Origin: Algiphilus sp965216485
Lineage (GTDB): Bacteria > Pseudomonadota > Gammaproteobacteria > Nevskiales > Nevskiaceae
Assembly: GCF_965216485.1 (NCBI RefSeq)
Contig: NZ_OZ244162.1
Location: 1,674,001 to 1,738,000 of the forward strand
DNA: 64,000 nt
Direction: 5' to 3'
Both the position numbers and the translations under genes were made by a program. Below, piece after piece: positions 1 to 8,604 of the stretch. The notes below the pieces were generated by a model. It was not told the origin of the DNA, searched no databases, and worked only from the letters and a program-made list of their open reading frames with translations. Numbering within the stretch: the first letter of the stretch is position 1; every line of letters begins with the position of its first letter.

Positions 1-2
1 TT

Positions 3-1400
3 GCAGAGGGTGACCGCGTGGGCATCCTGGCATTGAACAGTGACCGCTACCTGGAGGTGATCTACGCCGTCGCCTGGGCGGGGGCGGTGGCAAATCCGGT
101 CAACATCCGCATGGCGCCGGCGGAGATCGCCTACACGCTTGAGGACTCCGATGCGCGGGTGCTCTTTGTCGACGCGACCTTCGCGCCCATGCTGCCCGCG
201 CTGCGCGCGGCGGCGCCCTCCTTGTCGCATGTGGTCTACACCGACGATGCCGACCGGCCCGAGGGCTGTCATGCCTACGAGGAAATCATTGCGGGCCACG
301 CGCGCATCGACGATGCGGAGGTGGGCGGCGATGCGCTCGCCGGCCTGTTCTACACCGGGGGCACCACCGGCAAGCCCAAGGGGGTGATGCTGTCGCACGA
401 CAACATCATGTTCAACACGCTCAACGGATTGCCGGCGCTCGACTACGACCCGTCGGCGGTCTATCTGCATGCCGCACCCATGTTCCATCTCGCGGATATG
501 TCGAATACCCACTGCGTCACGGTGGTGGGCGGGACACACGCCATAATCCCGCGCTTTGATGTCGACGCGCTGCTCACCATGATCGCGCGTGCCGGTGTGA
601 CCCACACCACGCTGGTGCCCACGATGATCAACCTGCTGCTGCAGTCCGGACGCGTCTCGGAGTACGACCTGTCGAGCCTGCGACGCTTGCTCTACGGTGC
701 CTCGCCCATGCCGGAGGCCCTGCTGCTGCAGGCGATGGAAGCGCTTCCCAATGCCCGTTTCACCCAGGGCTACGGGCAGACGGAGGCGGCGCCTATCATC
801 AGCTTCCTGCCGCCGGAATGGCATTACGCCGGCAGCCCCAAGTTGACCAGCGCCGGGCGCCCCGCCTACGGGGTGGAGGCGGCCATCAGGGACGACAAGG
901 GCACCGAGCTTCCCCGGGGCAGTGTCGGTGAGATTTGCGCGCGGGGAAACAACGTGATGCAGGGGTATTGGAAGCGGCCCGAACAGACCGCCGACACCCT
1001 GCGCGACGGATGGCTGCACACCGGCGACCTCGGTTACATGGATGACGATGGCTTCATTTTTGTGGTGGACCGTGTCAAGGACATGATCATCACCGGTGGC
1101 GAGAATGTCTTCAGCGTGGAAGTCGAGGGTGCCCTGTATCAGCATCCGGCTGTGCAGGAGGCCGCCGTCATCGGTCTGCCCTGCGCACAGTGGGGCGAGC
1201 GCGTGCACGCGGTGGTGGTGCTCAAATCCGGATCGCAGGCCTCGGCCGAGGACATCCAGCAGCACTGCCGCACCCTGATCGCGGGTTACAAGGTGCCGCA
1301 CAGCGTCGAATTCCGGACGGAATCCTTGCCGGTGAGCGGGGCGGGCAAGGTACTGAAGACGGAACTGCGCAAGGCCCACGCCACAGCTGCAGCAGGCTAG
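3..1400 (+). CDS. Acyl-CoA synthetase (AMP-forming), 5' end cut by window
   Basis: Activates a carboxylic acid, probably a fatty acid, to its acyl-CoA through an acyl-adenylate. The frame is open to the window edge and reads AEGDRVGILALNSDRY before the first possible GTG at 18, which is the middle of the usual N-terminal domain, so about 40-60 residues are missing. Visible family motifs are the phosphate loop YTGGTTGKPKG (Gly where Ser is usual), GYGQTEAAP, LHTGDLGYMDDDGF and the C-terminal catalytic lysine in GAGKVLKTELRK. The family is secure; chain-length preference cannot be read. It is separated from flhB by 129 bases and is not obviously part of the flagellar operon. Confidence 0.9.
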   Translation, partial: AEGDRVGILALNSDRYLEVIYAVAWAGAVANPVNIRMAPAEIAYTLEDSDARVLFVDATFAPMLPALRAAAPSLSHVVYTDDADRPEGCHAYEEIIAGHARIDDAEVGGDALAGLFYTGGTTGKPKGVMLSHDNIMFNTLNGLPALDYDPSAVYLHAAPMFHLADMSNTHCVTVVGGTHAIIPRFDVDALLTMIARAGVTHTTLVPTMINLLLQSGRVSEYDLSSLRRLLYGASPMPEALLLQAMEALPNARFTQGYGQTEAAPIISFLPPEWHYAGSPKLTSAGRPAYGVEAAIRDDKGTELPRGSVGEICARGNNVMQGYWKRPEQTADTLRDGWLHTGDLGYMDDDGFIFVVDRVKDMIITGGENVFSVEVEGALYQHPAVQEAAVIGLPCAQWGERVHAVVVLKSGSQASAEDIQQHCRTLIAGYKVPHSVEFRTESLPVSGAGKVLKTELRKAHATAAAG

Positions 1401-1439
1401 CGCTTTGCAATAGGCATCGGCGCGCTCGTCGGCGGGTGC

Positions 1440-1463
1440 GAGCCGGCTGTCCGGCGCCGGCTC
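1440..1463 (+). terminator. Possible hairpin between acyl-CoA synthetase and flhB
   Basis: GAGCCGGC (1440-1447) and GCCGGCTC (1456-1463) form a perfect 8-bp stem with an 8-base loop. No T-run follows, so it is at best a weak intrinsic terminator for the upstream gene. Confidence 0.3.
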
Positions 1464-1529
1464 AAGGCCGGCCGTGCTGGCGAAGGGGTTGCAGGGGGGA
1501 GTGGTCGCTCATTCCCATAGCCCGCCCCG

Positions 1530-2648
1530 ATGGCCGAGAACGAAAGCGGTCAAGAAAAAACCGAACCAGCAACCCCGCGCCGCATCGAGCAGGCGCGCGA
1601 GGACGGCCAGCTGGCGCGTTCGCGCGAGCTGCCGGGCGCGTTGATCGCCATGGCCGGCGTGGGTGCTGCCTGGCTGTTCGGTGGCGAGATCGTCGCGCAT
1701 TATTCGGGCTGGTTCGCCCACGCCATTCACCAGGCCGGCGCGCGTCATGATGACGTCCAGGCCGGCCTGGATGCCATGGGACTGCACGGCACCCTGATTC
1801 TGTTGCCCTGGCTCTTCATCGTGCTGGTGGCCGGTGTCGGCGGCACCCTGGTTCTGGGCGGCTGGAATCTCAGCGCCAAGGCACTGGTACCCAAGGGCGA
1901 GCGGCTGGATCCGGTCAAGGGCATGGGGCGTCTGTTTGGCGTCAGCGCCTGGGTCGAGGTGTCCAAGACGCTGCTCAAGTTTCTGCTGGTTGCAGGGCTG
2001 AGTTTCGCCGTGATCTGGTGGCTGCGCGACGACATCTCGCGCCTGCCGCGTATGGATGCCGGCGCCGGCTTCGGTCGCGCCGGCGAGATTCTGATGGCGG
2101 TGTTCGCCGCCGGCGCGCTGGCACTGTTGATCATCAGTGCCATCGACGCGCCGTGGCAGCTCTACAACCACGCCAAGCAACTGCGCATGACGCGCGAAGA
2201 GGTCAAGCGCGAGGCCAAGGACACTGACGGCAAGCCCGAAATCAAGCAGCGTCAGCGCGAACTGCAGATGCAGGCCGCCAATGGGCGCATGATGGAACGC
2301 GTTCCGGAGGCCGATGTGGTCATCGTGAACCCGGTGCACGTGGCCGTGGCCCTGCGCTATGACGCCGCGCGCATGGATGCGCCCCAGGTGGTGGCCAAGG
2401 GCTTGGGCGAGGTGGCGGCCAATATCCGCCGCATTGCCGAGGAGCACGCCGTGCCAGTGCTGGAAGCGCCGCCGCTGGCGCGTGCGCTGTATCGCGTCAC
2501 CGAGGTCGAGCAGAGCATCCCGCCCGGTCTGTTCACTGCCGTGGCCGAGGTGCTGACCTGGGTCTACCGCCTGAAGGCAGGCAATATTCACGGTCTGGAT
2601 CGGCCGCAGCCCAGCGTCGATGACAGCCTCGGGAGGCCGATCGAATGA
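1530..2648 (+). CDS. flhB: Flagellar type III export switch protein FlhB
   Basis: Inner-membrane component of the flagellar export gate that switches substrate specificity from rod/hook to filament proteins. The 372-residue protein starts with the typical charged N-terminus (SGQEKTEPATPRR), has about four hydrophobic segments between residues 30 and 210, the conserved linker (MTREEVKREAKDTDGKPE) and the cytoplasmic autocleavage domain. The usual autocleavage tetrapeptide NPTH is NPVH here (residues 267-270, bases 2328-2339). The downstream GLGEVAANIRRIAEEHAVPVL segment is family-typical. The stop overlaps the flhA start (ATGA at 2645), so the two are translationally coupled. Confidence 0.96.
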   Translation: MAENESGQEKTEPATPRRIEQAREDGQLARSRELPGALIAMAGVGAAWLFGGEIVAHYSGWFAHAIHQAGARHDDVQAGLDAMGLHGTLILLPWLFIVLVAGVGGTLVLGGWNLSAKALVPKGERLDPVKGMGRLFGVSAWVEVSKTLLKFLLVAGLSFAVIWWLRDDISRLPRMDAGAGFGRAGEILMAVFAAGALALLIISAIDAPWQLYNHAKQLRMTREEVKREAKDTDGKPEIKQRQRELQMQAANGRMMERVPEADVVIVNPVHVAVALRYDAARMDAPQVVAKGLGEVAANIRRIAEEHAVPVLEAPPLARALYRVTEVEQSIPPGLFTAVAEVLTWVYRLKAGNIHGLDRPQPSVDDSLGRPIE

Positions 2649-4723
2649 GCGCGGCCCAGTCCAGCATGAACGGGGGCGTCCTCGGTCGGTTGCGGGGGCT
2701 ACCCTTCGCCGCCGCGGCGGCGCCGCTGCTGCTGCTTACGATGCTGGCCATGGTGGTGCTGCCACTGCCGCCCTTCCTGCTCGATCTGCTGTTCACCTTC
2801 AACATCGCGGTCTCGCTGATGGTGGTGCTGGCGGTGGTCTACGTCATGCGGCCACTGGATTTCAGTGTCTTCCCGACCATTCTGCTGCTGGCCACGCTGC
2901 TGCGCCTGGCGCTGAATGTGGCCTCTACCCGGGTGGTACTGCTCAACGGGCATCAGGGGAGCGATGCCGCGGGCAAGGTCATCGAGGCCTTCGGAGCCTT
3001 CGTGGTGGGCGGCAACTTTGGTGTCGGTATTGCCGTCTTCCTGATTCTGACCATCGTCAACTTCGTGGTCATTACCAAGGGTGCGGGCCGCGTTTCGGAA
3101 GTGTCTGCGCGTTTCATGCTGGATGCCTTGCCGGGCCGGCAGATGGCCATCGACGCAGATCTGAATGCGGGCAGCATCACGCGCGAGGAAGCCAAGCATC
3201 GGCGCGACGAGCTGCGCGAGGAAACCGATTTCTACGGCGCCATGGACGGTGCCAGCAAGTTCGTGCGCGGCGATGCCGTGGCCGGCCTGCTCATTCTCGC
3301 CGTCAATCTGATCGGTGGCCTGGCCATCGGCATGGGGACCCACGGGCTCAGTGCGGGTGACGCCGCCGCCAAGTACACCCTGCTCACCATCGGCGACGGC
3401 CTGGTGGCTCAGATTCCGGCGCTGCTGCTGGCCACCGCGGTCGCCATTCTCGTCACCCGTCTGTCGCGCTCGCAGGCCATGGGCCAGTCAGTGCGCGGCC
3501 AGCTGCTCGGGGACCCCCGGGCCCTCATCGTCACCGGCAGCCTGCTGCTGGCCTTGGGGTTCATTCCGGGCATGCCGAATGTGGTTTTCCTGATGCTGGG
3601 CAGCGCCTGCCTGGCGGGTGCCTGGTGGATTGCCCGGCGCGCGCGCCAGGCGGCCGCCGAGGCCGAGGCCGAACCATCAGTGGAGGCCGAGAAGCCCACC
3701 GAACTGAGCTGGGACGATCTGGCTCCGGCCGATCCGCTGGCCCTGGAAATCGGCTATCGGCTGGTACCGATGGTTGACGCCACCGCCGGCGGCGAATTGA
3801 TGGGCCGCATCCGCGGCGTGCGCCGCCGCCTGTCCGACGAACTGGGCTTTCTGGTGCCGCCCGTGCACGTGCGCGACAACCTGACCATGGAACCCACCCA
3901 GTACCGCATCCTCATCGGTGGGGCGGTGGTGGGTCATGGCGAAATCCTGCCGGACCGCTGGCTGGCGCTGGACCCGGGTAATGTCATTGCCAGCGTGCAG
4001 GGTCAGGCGACCCGCGACCCCACCTTCGGCATGCCGGCGCTGTGGATCGAGACCTCGACGCGCGCTCAGGCGCAGGCCAACGGCTACACCGTGGTCGACC
4101 CAGCTACCGTCATCGCCACCCACATCTCCCATGTCGTGCAGCAGAACGCGCACGAGGTGCTCGGCGCTGACGAGACCCAGAGTCTGCTTGACGTACTGGC
4201 GCGCTCGGCACCCAAGCTGGCAGAGGATCTGGTACCGAAGACCTTGCCGCTGGCGACGGTCACGCGCGTGCTGCAGGGCCTGCTCGCCGAGCGCGTTTCG
4301 CTGAAGAATCTGCGCGCCATCTTCGGCGCGATGTCCGAGCGTGCCGCAGCCGGTACCACCGACCCCAGCGGCTTACTGGCGGCGGTGCGCGGCGCCATCG
4401 GCCGTCAGATTGTGCAGGGCATTTCGGGTGGCACCGACGAGTTGCCGGTGCTGAATCTCGCGCCGTCACTGGAACGCCTATTGCAGGACGGAGCCAACAG
4501 CAATGCCCTGGAGCCTGGCTTGGCCGAACGACTGCAGAACGCGATCACGCAGCACGCGCAGCGGCAGGAAGCCCGCAACGAGCCCACCGTGCTGCTGGTG
4601 CCTCCCAATGTGCGCGCCACCCTGGCGCGCTTCGTCCGGGCGGCGGCACCCAGTGCGCATGTGCTGGCCTTCGATGAGATTCCCGATACCACCCGGCTGC
4701 GGTTGGCCGGCACTGTTGAATAA
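2645..4723 (+). CDS. flhA: Flagellar export gate protein FlhA
   Basis: Large export-gate subunit that forms the cytoplasmic nonameric ring and uses proton-motive force to drive flagellar protein export. At 692 residues it matches family length. The N-terminal half holds about eight membrane helices, and carries the FHIPEP-family signature stretch RPLDFSVFPTILLLATLLR, followed by the cytoplasmic loop with VSEVSARFMLDALPG and REETDFYGAMDGASKFVRGD. The C-terminal half (from about residue 350) is the soluble chaperone/substrate-docking domain. It starts inside the flhB stop codon region and is followed 19 bases later by flhF. Confidence 0.97.
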   Translation: MSAAQSSMNGGVLGRLRGLPFAAAAAPLLLLTMLAMVVLPLPPFLLDLLFTFNIAVSLMVVLAVVYVMRPLDFSVFPTILLLATLLRLALNVASTRVVLLNGHQGSDAAGKVIEAFGAFVVGGNFGVGIAVFLILTIVNFVVITKGAGRVSEVSARFMLDALPGRQMAIDADLNAGSITREEAKHRRDELREETDFYGAMDGASKFVRGDAVAGLLILAVNLIGGLAIGMGTHGLSAGDAAAKYTLLTIGDGLVAQIPALLLATAVAILVTRLSRSQAMGQSVRGQLLGDPRALIVTGSLLLALGFIPGMPNVVFLMLGSACLAGAWWIARRARQAAAEAEAEPSVEAEKPTELSWDDLAPADPLALEIGYRLVPMVDATAGGELMGRIRGVRRRLSDELGFLVPPVHVRDNLTMEPTQYRILIGGAVVGHGEILPDRWLALDPGNVIASVQGQATRDPTFGMPALWIETSTRAQAQANGYTVVDPATVIATHISHVVQQNAHEVLGADETQSLLDVLARSAPKLAEDLVPKTLPLATVTRVLQGLLAERVSLKNLRAIFGAMSERAAAGTTDPSGLLAAVRGAIGRQIVQGISGGTDELPVLNLAPSLERLLQDGANSNALEPGLAERLQNAITQHAQRQEARNEPTVLLVPPNVRATLARFVRAAAPSAHVLAFDEIPDTTRLRLAGTVE

Positions 4724-4742
4724 GGCGGAGGAGTACTAGTCC

Positions 4743-5996
4743 GTGAAAATCAAACGCTATTTCGCCCCCACCATGCGCGAGGCCATGCGCCGGGTCCGGG
4801 AGGAGCAGGGTGCCGACGCAGTGATTCTCGGTAGCGAATCCCGCGACGGCGGCATCGAGGTGGTGGCCGCGGTGGACTACGACGAAGCCCTGCTTCAGCA
4901 GGCCGTTCGTCGTGAGCCAAGCCGCCGTTTGTCAGAGGCGCCGCTGACGCCCATTGCCGATGATGACGCGCCATCGACGCCGCCGTCGGAAAGCCGGCCG
5001 CGAGAGCCCGCTGCCACTACAAGTGGCGAACGCGGGTCAACCCGCCGCGGCCAGCTGGTCTGGGCGCAGGACCCGCAACTCAAGCGCTTGCAGGAAGAGA
5101 TGCAGGGGGTGCGCCGCATGCTCAGCGAAACCCTGAGCCAGCAGACCGAAGCCGCGTTGCGCGCGCACCCGCAGCGGGCGCGCGCCATGCGCTCGCTGGA
5201 AGCCCTGGGCATCGATCACGAACTGGCGCGCGAGTTGGCAGCCCATGTGCCCGATGGCGACCCCAGCAAGCACCGCAATCTGCCGCTGTCCTTGCTCGCC
5301 AAGCGCCTCAAGACCGTCAACCCCTTGCAGTTGGCGCGCGCCACGCGACTCGCACTGGTCGGACCGACCGGAGCCGGCAAGACCACCACGCTCGCCAAGC
5401 TGGCCGCCAAAGCGGTCGCGGACGTGGGTGCGCGCAATGTGGCGCTGATCACCATGGACGGTCACCGCGCCGGTGCCGAGGCACAGATTGGCGTCTATGC
5501 CCGCTTGCTGGGCGTGCCGCTGCGGGTGGTGCGCGACGCCAAGGAACTGCGCGCCGCGTTGCTGGCCTGCGCGGATTGCAGCCACGTCTTCGTCGATACC
5601 GCTGGGCTGGGTCCCAATGACCAGCGATTGGCGCGTCTGCTGCCGGAACTGGCGCGGCTGGGCAACGACCCCGACATTGCGCTGTGCAGCCTGCTGGTGC
5701 TGCCGGCGAATGTCCAGCGCGATGACCTTATTTCTGCGAGTGCGCGTTTTGCACCGGCTCGGCCAATGGCCGTGGTCCTGACCAAGGTCGACGAAAGTAC
5801 GCGCCTCGGTCCAGCCATCTCGGCGCTCATCGGCTGTGGCCTGCCGTTGGCCTGGCTCGCCGATGGCCAGGGCGTTCCGCGCGATATACACAGGGCTCGG
5901 GCCGGCGACGTCGTGATGCGGGCCGTCTGGCACGCGCGTGACGCCCGGCAGCGTGAATCCACTCTCGAGCGCAGCCAGGAGAGCGCCCATGCATGA
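4743..5996 (+). CDS. flhF: Signal-recognition-particle-like GTPase FlhF
   Basis: SRP-type GTPase that marks the cell pole for flagellum assembly in polar flagellates. 417 residues: a basic N-terminal B domain starting MKIKRYFAPTMREAMRRV, a variable Pro/Ser-rich linker near residues 70-100, then the NG GTPase domain with P-loop GPTGAGKTTT (around residues 207-216), DTAGLG (G3) and TKVDE (G4). The start is GTG at 4743, chosen because GGAGGAG at 4727-4733 lies 9 bases upstream. Its 3' end overlaps fleN. Presence of flhF next to fleN predicts polar flagellation with number control. Confidence 0.95.
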   Translation: MKIKRYFAPTMREAMRRVREEQGADAVILGSESRDGGIEVVAAVDYDEALLQQAVRREPSRRLSEAPLTPIADDDAPSTPPSESRPREPAATTSGERGSTRRGQLVWAQDPQLKRLQEEMQGVRRMLSETLSQQTEAALRAHPQRARAMRSLEALGIDHELARELAAHVPDGDPSKHRNLPLSLLAKRLKTVNPLQLARATRLALVGPTGAGKTTTLAKLAAKAVADVGARNVALITMDGHRAGAEAQIGVYARLLGVPLRVVRDAKELRAALLACADCSHVFVDTAGLGPNDQRLARLLPELARLGNDPDIALCSLLVLPANVQRDDLISASARFAPARPMAVVLTKVDESTRLGPAISALIGCGLPLAWLADGQGVPRDIHRARAGDVVMRAVWHARDARQRESTLERSQESAHA

Positions 5997-6852
5997 CCAT
6001 GTTCCAGGACAGGCGGCAGGCTTGGTGAATGAAGCATCCAGGCCGGTGCGTGTCATCGCCGTGGCCAGCGGGAAGGGCGGCGTGGGCAAGACCAATGTCT
6101 CCGTCAATCTTGCGCTCGCCCTGCAGCTCGCCGAGCAACAGGTGATGCTGCTCGATGCCGATCTCGGCATGGGCAATGTCGACGTGCTGCTCGGCCTGCA
6201 GCCGCAATTCAATCTCATGCACGTGGTCAACGGCCGCTGCACGCTGGACGAGGCCATTCTCGACGGTCCGCTCGGACTGTCGATCGTGCCGGCCGCTTCC
6301 GGCAAGCAGCGCATGGCCGATCTGGCGCACGCTGAACACGTTGGTCTGGTCAACGCCTTCTCCTCGCTGACCCGGCCACTGGATACTCTCATCATCGATA
6401 CGGCTGCCGGCATCTCCGACAGTGTCGTGACCTTCTCGCGCGCCGCGCAGGAAGTACTGGTGGTCGCCACCAATGAACCGGCGTCGCTCACCGACGCCTA
6501 TGCACTGATCAAGGTGCTGTCACGCGACTACCACGTACCGCGCGTCTTTCTGGTGGCGAACATGGTCAAGAGTGCGCCCGAGGGCTTCGATGTCTATGAG
6601 AGCCTGAAGCGGGTCGCGGCGCGCTTCCTCGAGGTCAAGGTCGACTACCTCGGCTATGTGCCGCAGGACGACTACCTGCGTCGCGCGGTGCAGCGCCAGC
6701 GCGGCGTGGTCGAGGCCTATCCCGGCGCGCCGGCGTCGGCGGCCTTCCGCGATCTCGCCGCCAAGGTCATGCGGTGGCCCTTGCCCGAAGGTGCGCGCGG
6801 CGATACCGAGTTCTTCGTCGAACGGCTGGTGGGGAGCGGGGTGGCGGCGTGA
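5989..6852 (+). CDS. fleN: MinD/ParA-type flagellar number regulator FleN (FlhG)
   Basis: ATPase that limits flagellar number, in known systems by antagonising FlhF and the master activator FleQ. The deviant Walker A motif SGKGGVGKTNVSVNLA lies at about residues 27-42, Walker A' region is LLDADLGMGNVDVLLG, and Walker B is TLIIDTAAGISD. The ATG at 5989 is preferred over an upstream GTG at 5938 because a CAGGAG sequence lies about 8 bases before it and the resulting 287-residue length fits the family. It overlaps the end of flhF by 8 bases, and its own stop overlaps the fliA start. No fleQ gene is in this window. Confidence 0.93.
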   Translation: MHDHVPGQAAGLVNEASRPVRVIAVASGKGGVGKTNVSVNLALALQLAEQQVMLLDADLGMGNVDVLLGLQPQFNLMHVVNGRCTLDEAILDGPLGLSIVPAASGKQRMADLAHAEHVGLVNAFSSLTRPLDTLIIDTAAGISDSVVTFSRAAQEVLVVATNEPASLTDAYALIKVLSRDYHVPRVFLVANMVKSAPEGFDVYESLKRVAARFLEVKVDYLGYVPQDDYLRRAVQRQRGVVEAYPGAPASAAFRDLAAKVMRWPLPEGARGDTEFFVERLVGSGVAA

Positions 6853-7571
6853 CGGCCCTTGCGGCGTACCAGAACACAGCGGCGGGGGATCTCAACGCCC
6901 TGGTCGTCGAGCATCAGGAGCTGGTGCGGCGGATCGCCTGGCATCTGCTGGCGCGACTGCCCGACAGCGTCGAGGTCGACGACCTCATCCAGGCCGGTCA
7001 GATCGGCCTGATCGAGGCCGCGCGGCACTTCCGGCCCGAGATGGGTGCACGCTTCACGACCTTTGCCAGCACGCGCATCCGCGGCGCCATGCTCGATGAG
7101 CTGCGCCGGGGCGACTGGATGCCGCGCTCGGTACACCGCAATGCCCGTTCCATTGCCGCCGCCGTGCGCGCGGTGGAATCCCGCACAGGCCGCGCGGCCA
7201 GCGAAAGCGAGGTGGCTGCAGAGCTGGGCATGTCGCTGAGCGATTACCAGGCCATTGCGGCCGATGCCGCGCGTGGGCCGCTGATGTCGCTGGACGCCAT
7301 CGTCGACAGCGATCACCACCCGGATGATATTGCCGATATCGATGGGGGCGACAGCCTTGATGCGGTGTCGAGCAGCGGATTCCGCCGCGCCCTTGCCGAA
7401 GCGATCGATGGCTTGCCCGAGCGTGAGCGCCAGGTGATGGGGCTGTACTACGACGAATCCCTGAACCTGCGCGAGATCGGATCCGTGCTGGGCGTTACCG
7501 AGTCCCGTGTCTGTCAGATCCACGCGCAGGCGGTCGCCCGTCTGCGTGGGCGTCTGGCCTCCTGGCTGTGA
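6849..7571 (+). CDS. fliA: Flagellar sigma factor sigma-28 (FliA)
   Basis: Alternative sigma factor for late flagellar and chemotaxis genes. The 240-residue protein shows region 2 (LPDSVEVDDLIQAGQIGLIEAARHF, DELRRGDWMPRSV), a region 3 segment (AAELGMSLSDYQ) and region 4 (LPERERQVMGLYYDESLNLREIG and the helix-turn-helix VLGVTESRVCQIHAQA). The chosen start is GTG at 6849, overlapping the fleN stop as GTGA; longer upstream starts would run out of frame over conserved fleN sequence without adding recognisable domain. It sits directly upstream of cheY in the same operon. Confidence 0.95.
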   Translation: MTALAAYQNTAAGDLNALVVEHQELVRRIAWHLLARLPDSVEVDDLIQAGQIGLIEAARHFRPEMGARFTTFASTRIRGAMLDELRRGDWMPRSVHRNARSIAAAVRAVESRTGRAASESEVAAELGMSLSDYQAIAADAARGPLMSLDAIVDSDHHPDDIADIDGGDSLDAVSSSGFRRALAEAIDGLPERERQVMGLYYDESLNLREIGSVLGVTESRVCQIHAQAVARLRGRLASWL

Positions 7572-7594
7572 GTCACTACCTAAGAGAGCCTGCT

Positions 7595-7987
7595 ATGAAT
7601 ACCAATCTCAAAATACTGGTCGTCGACGACTTCTCGACGATGCGACGGATCATCCGGAACCTGCTGCAGGACCTGGGATTCAGTCAGATATCGGAAGCCG
7701 ACGATGGCAGCACGGCGCTGACTGCGCTGCAATCCGAACACTTCGATTTCGTCATCACCGACTGGAACATGCCGGGTACGACCGGCATCGACCTGCTCAA
7801 GGCGATCCGCGCGGACGAGAAGCTGAAGCGTCTGCCGGTGCTGATGGTCACCGCCGAGGGCAAGAAGGATCAGATCGTCGAAGCCGCCCAGGCCGGCGTC
7901 AACGGCTATGTGATCAAGCCGTTCACCGCGCAGACCCTGCGCGAAAAGCTCGAAAAGATCTTCGAGCGCCTGGAACAGGCGGCCTGA
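7595..7987 (+). CDS. cheY: Chemotaxis response regulator CheY of the flagellar cluster
   Basis: Single-domain receiver that, when phosphorylated by CheA, binds the flagellar switch. 130 residues, starting MNTNLKILVVDDFSTMRR. The acidic pair VDD, the phospho-acceptor Asp56 in ITDWNMPG, the conserved Thr in VTAEG and the Lys in IKPFTAQTL are all present. The ATG at 7595 is chosen because the sequence upstream is not conserved and an AAGAGAG stretch precedes it. It lies 2 bases before cheZ, the expected partner phosphatase. Confidence 0.96.
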   Translation: MNTNLKILVVDDFSTMRRIIRNLLQDLGFSQISEADDGSTALTALQSEHFDFVITDWNMPGTTGIDLLKAIRADEKLKRLPVLMVTAEGKKDQIVEAAQAGVNGYVIKPFTAQTLREKLEKIFERLEQAA

Positions 7988-7989
7988 TC

Positions 7990-8595
7990 ATGGATGGCTC
8001 GACGCGCGAGCGCAGCCTGGCCGAACACGCCAACGCCCTGGTGCATGCGCTCCAGGCCGAGGACGATGGTGCCGCTGCCGAAGCCCTGTCCGCCTTGGCG
8101 GCATTGGACGCCGCCCAGCTGCGCGCACGCGTGGCGCGTCTGGCGCAAGTGCTGCACGAACGCACGGCCGCCCTGCCGTCGCAGGTGGCCGGGGCGCTCG
8201 AGCCAGGCAGTGCGTCGCTGAGCAACACCGAGGCGGTGCAGTCGCTGGACCACGTGGTGGAACTGACCGAGCAGGCCGCGCACCGGACCCTCGACCTGGT
8301 CGAGCAGGGACGCGTGCTGGTCGATTGTCTGGACAGCACGCCGGACCACGCCACCGCCTGCGTGGAGCTGCGCGGCATCTTCAACGAACTGACGCTGACG
8401 CAGAGCTACCAGGACCTGAGCGGGCAGATTCTCAAGCGGGTGCGCGATCTGCTCACCGGTCTTGAGCACAGCCTGAATGCATTGGCGGGCACCGACGAGG
8501 GGCTCACCGCCACCGGCCCGGGGGTTCCGGGTGTCGACAAGCGGCGTTCGTCCCAGGACGAAGCCGACGACTTGCTCGCCGAACTCGGCCTGTAG
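7990..8595 (+). CDS. cheZ: CheY-P phosphatase CheZ
   Basis: Dephosphorylates CheY-P and so terminates the tumbling/reversal signal. The 201-residue protein is mostly helical; the catalytic region reads SYQDLSGQILKRV, with the D142-x3-Q146 pattern in which the Gln is the catalytic residue in E. coli CheZ. The C-terminus, DEADDLLAELGL, matches the CheY-binding tail of the family. Start ATG 7990 follows the cheY stop by two bases. It is immediately followed by cheA. Confidence 0.93.
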   Translation: MDGSTRERSLAEHANALVHALQAEDDGAAAEALSALAALDAAQLRARVARLAQVLHERTAALPSQVAGALEPGSASLSNTEAVQSLDHVVELTEQAAHRTLDLVEQGRVLVDCLDSTPDHATACVELRGIFNELTLTQSYQDLSGQILKRVRDLLTGLEHSLNALAGTDEGLTATGPGVPGVDKRRSSQDEADDLLAELGL

Positions 8596-8604
8596 GAGCC
8601 GCGC

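Noticed and set aside
5037..6491. 484-codon minus-strand frame opposite flhF and fleN
   Set aside because: Overlaps two conserved GTPase/ATPase genes; no protein family features.
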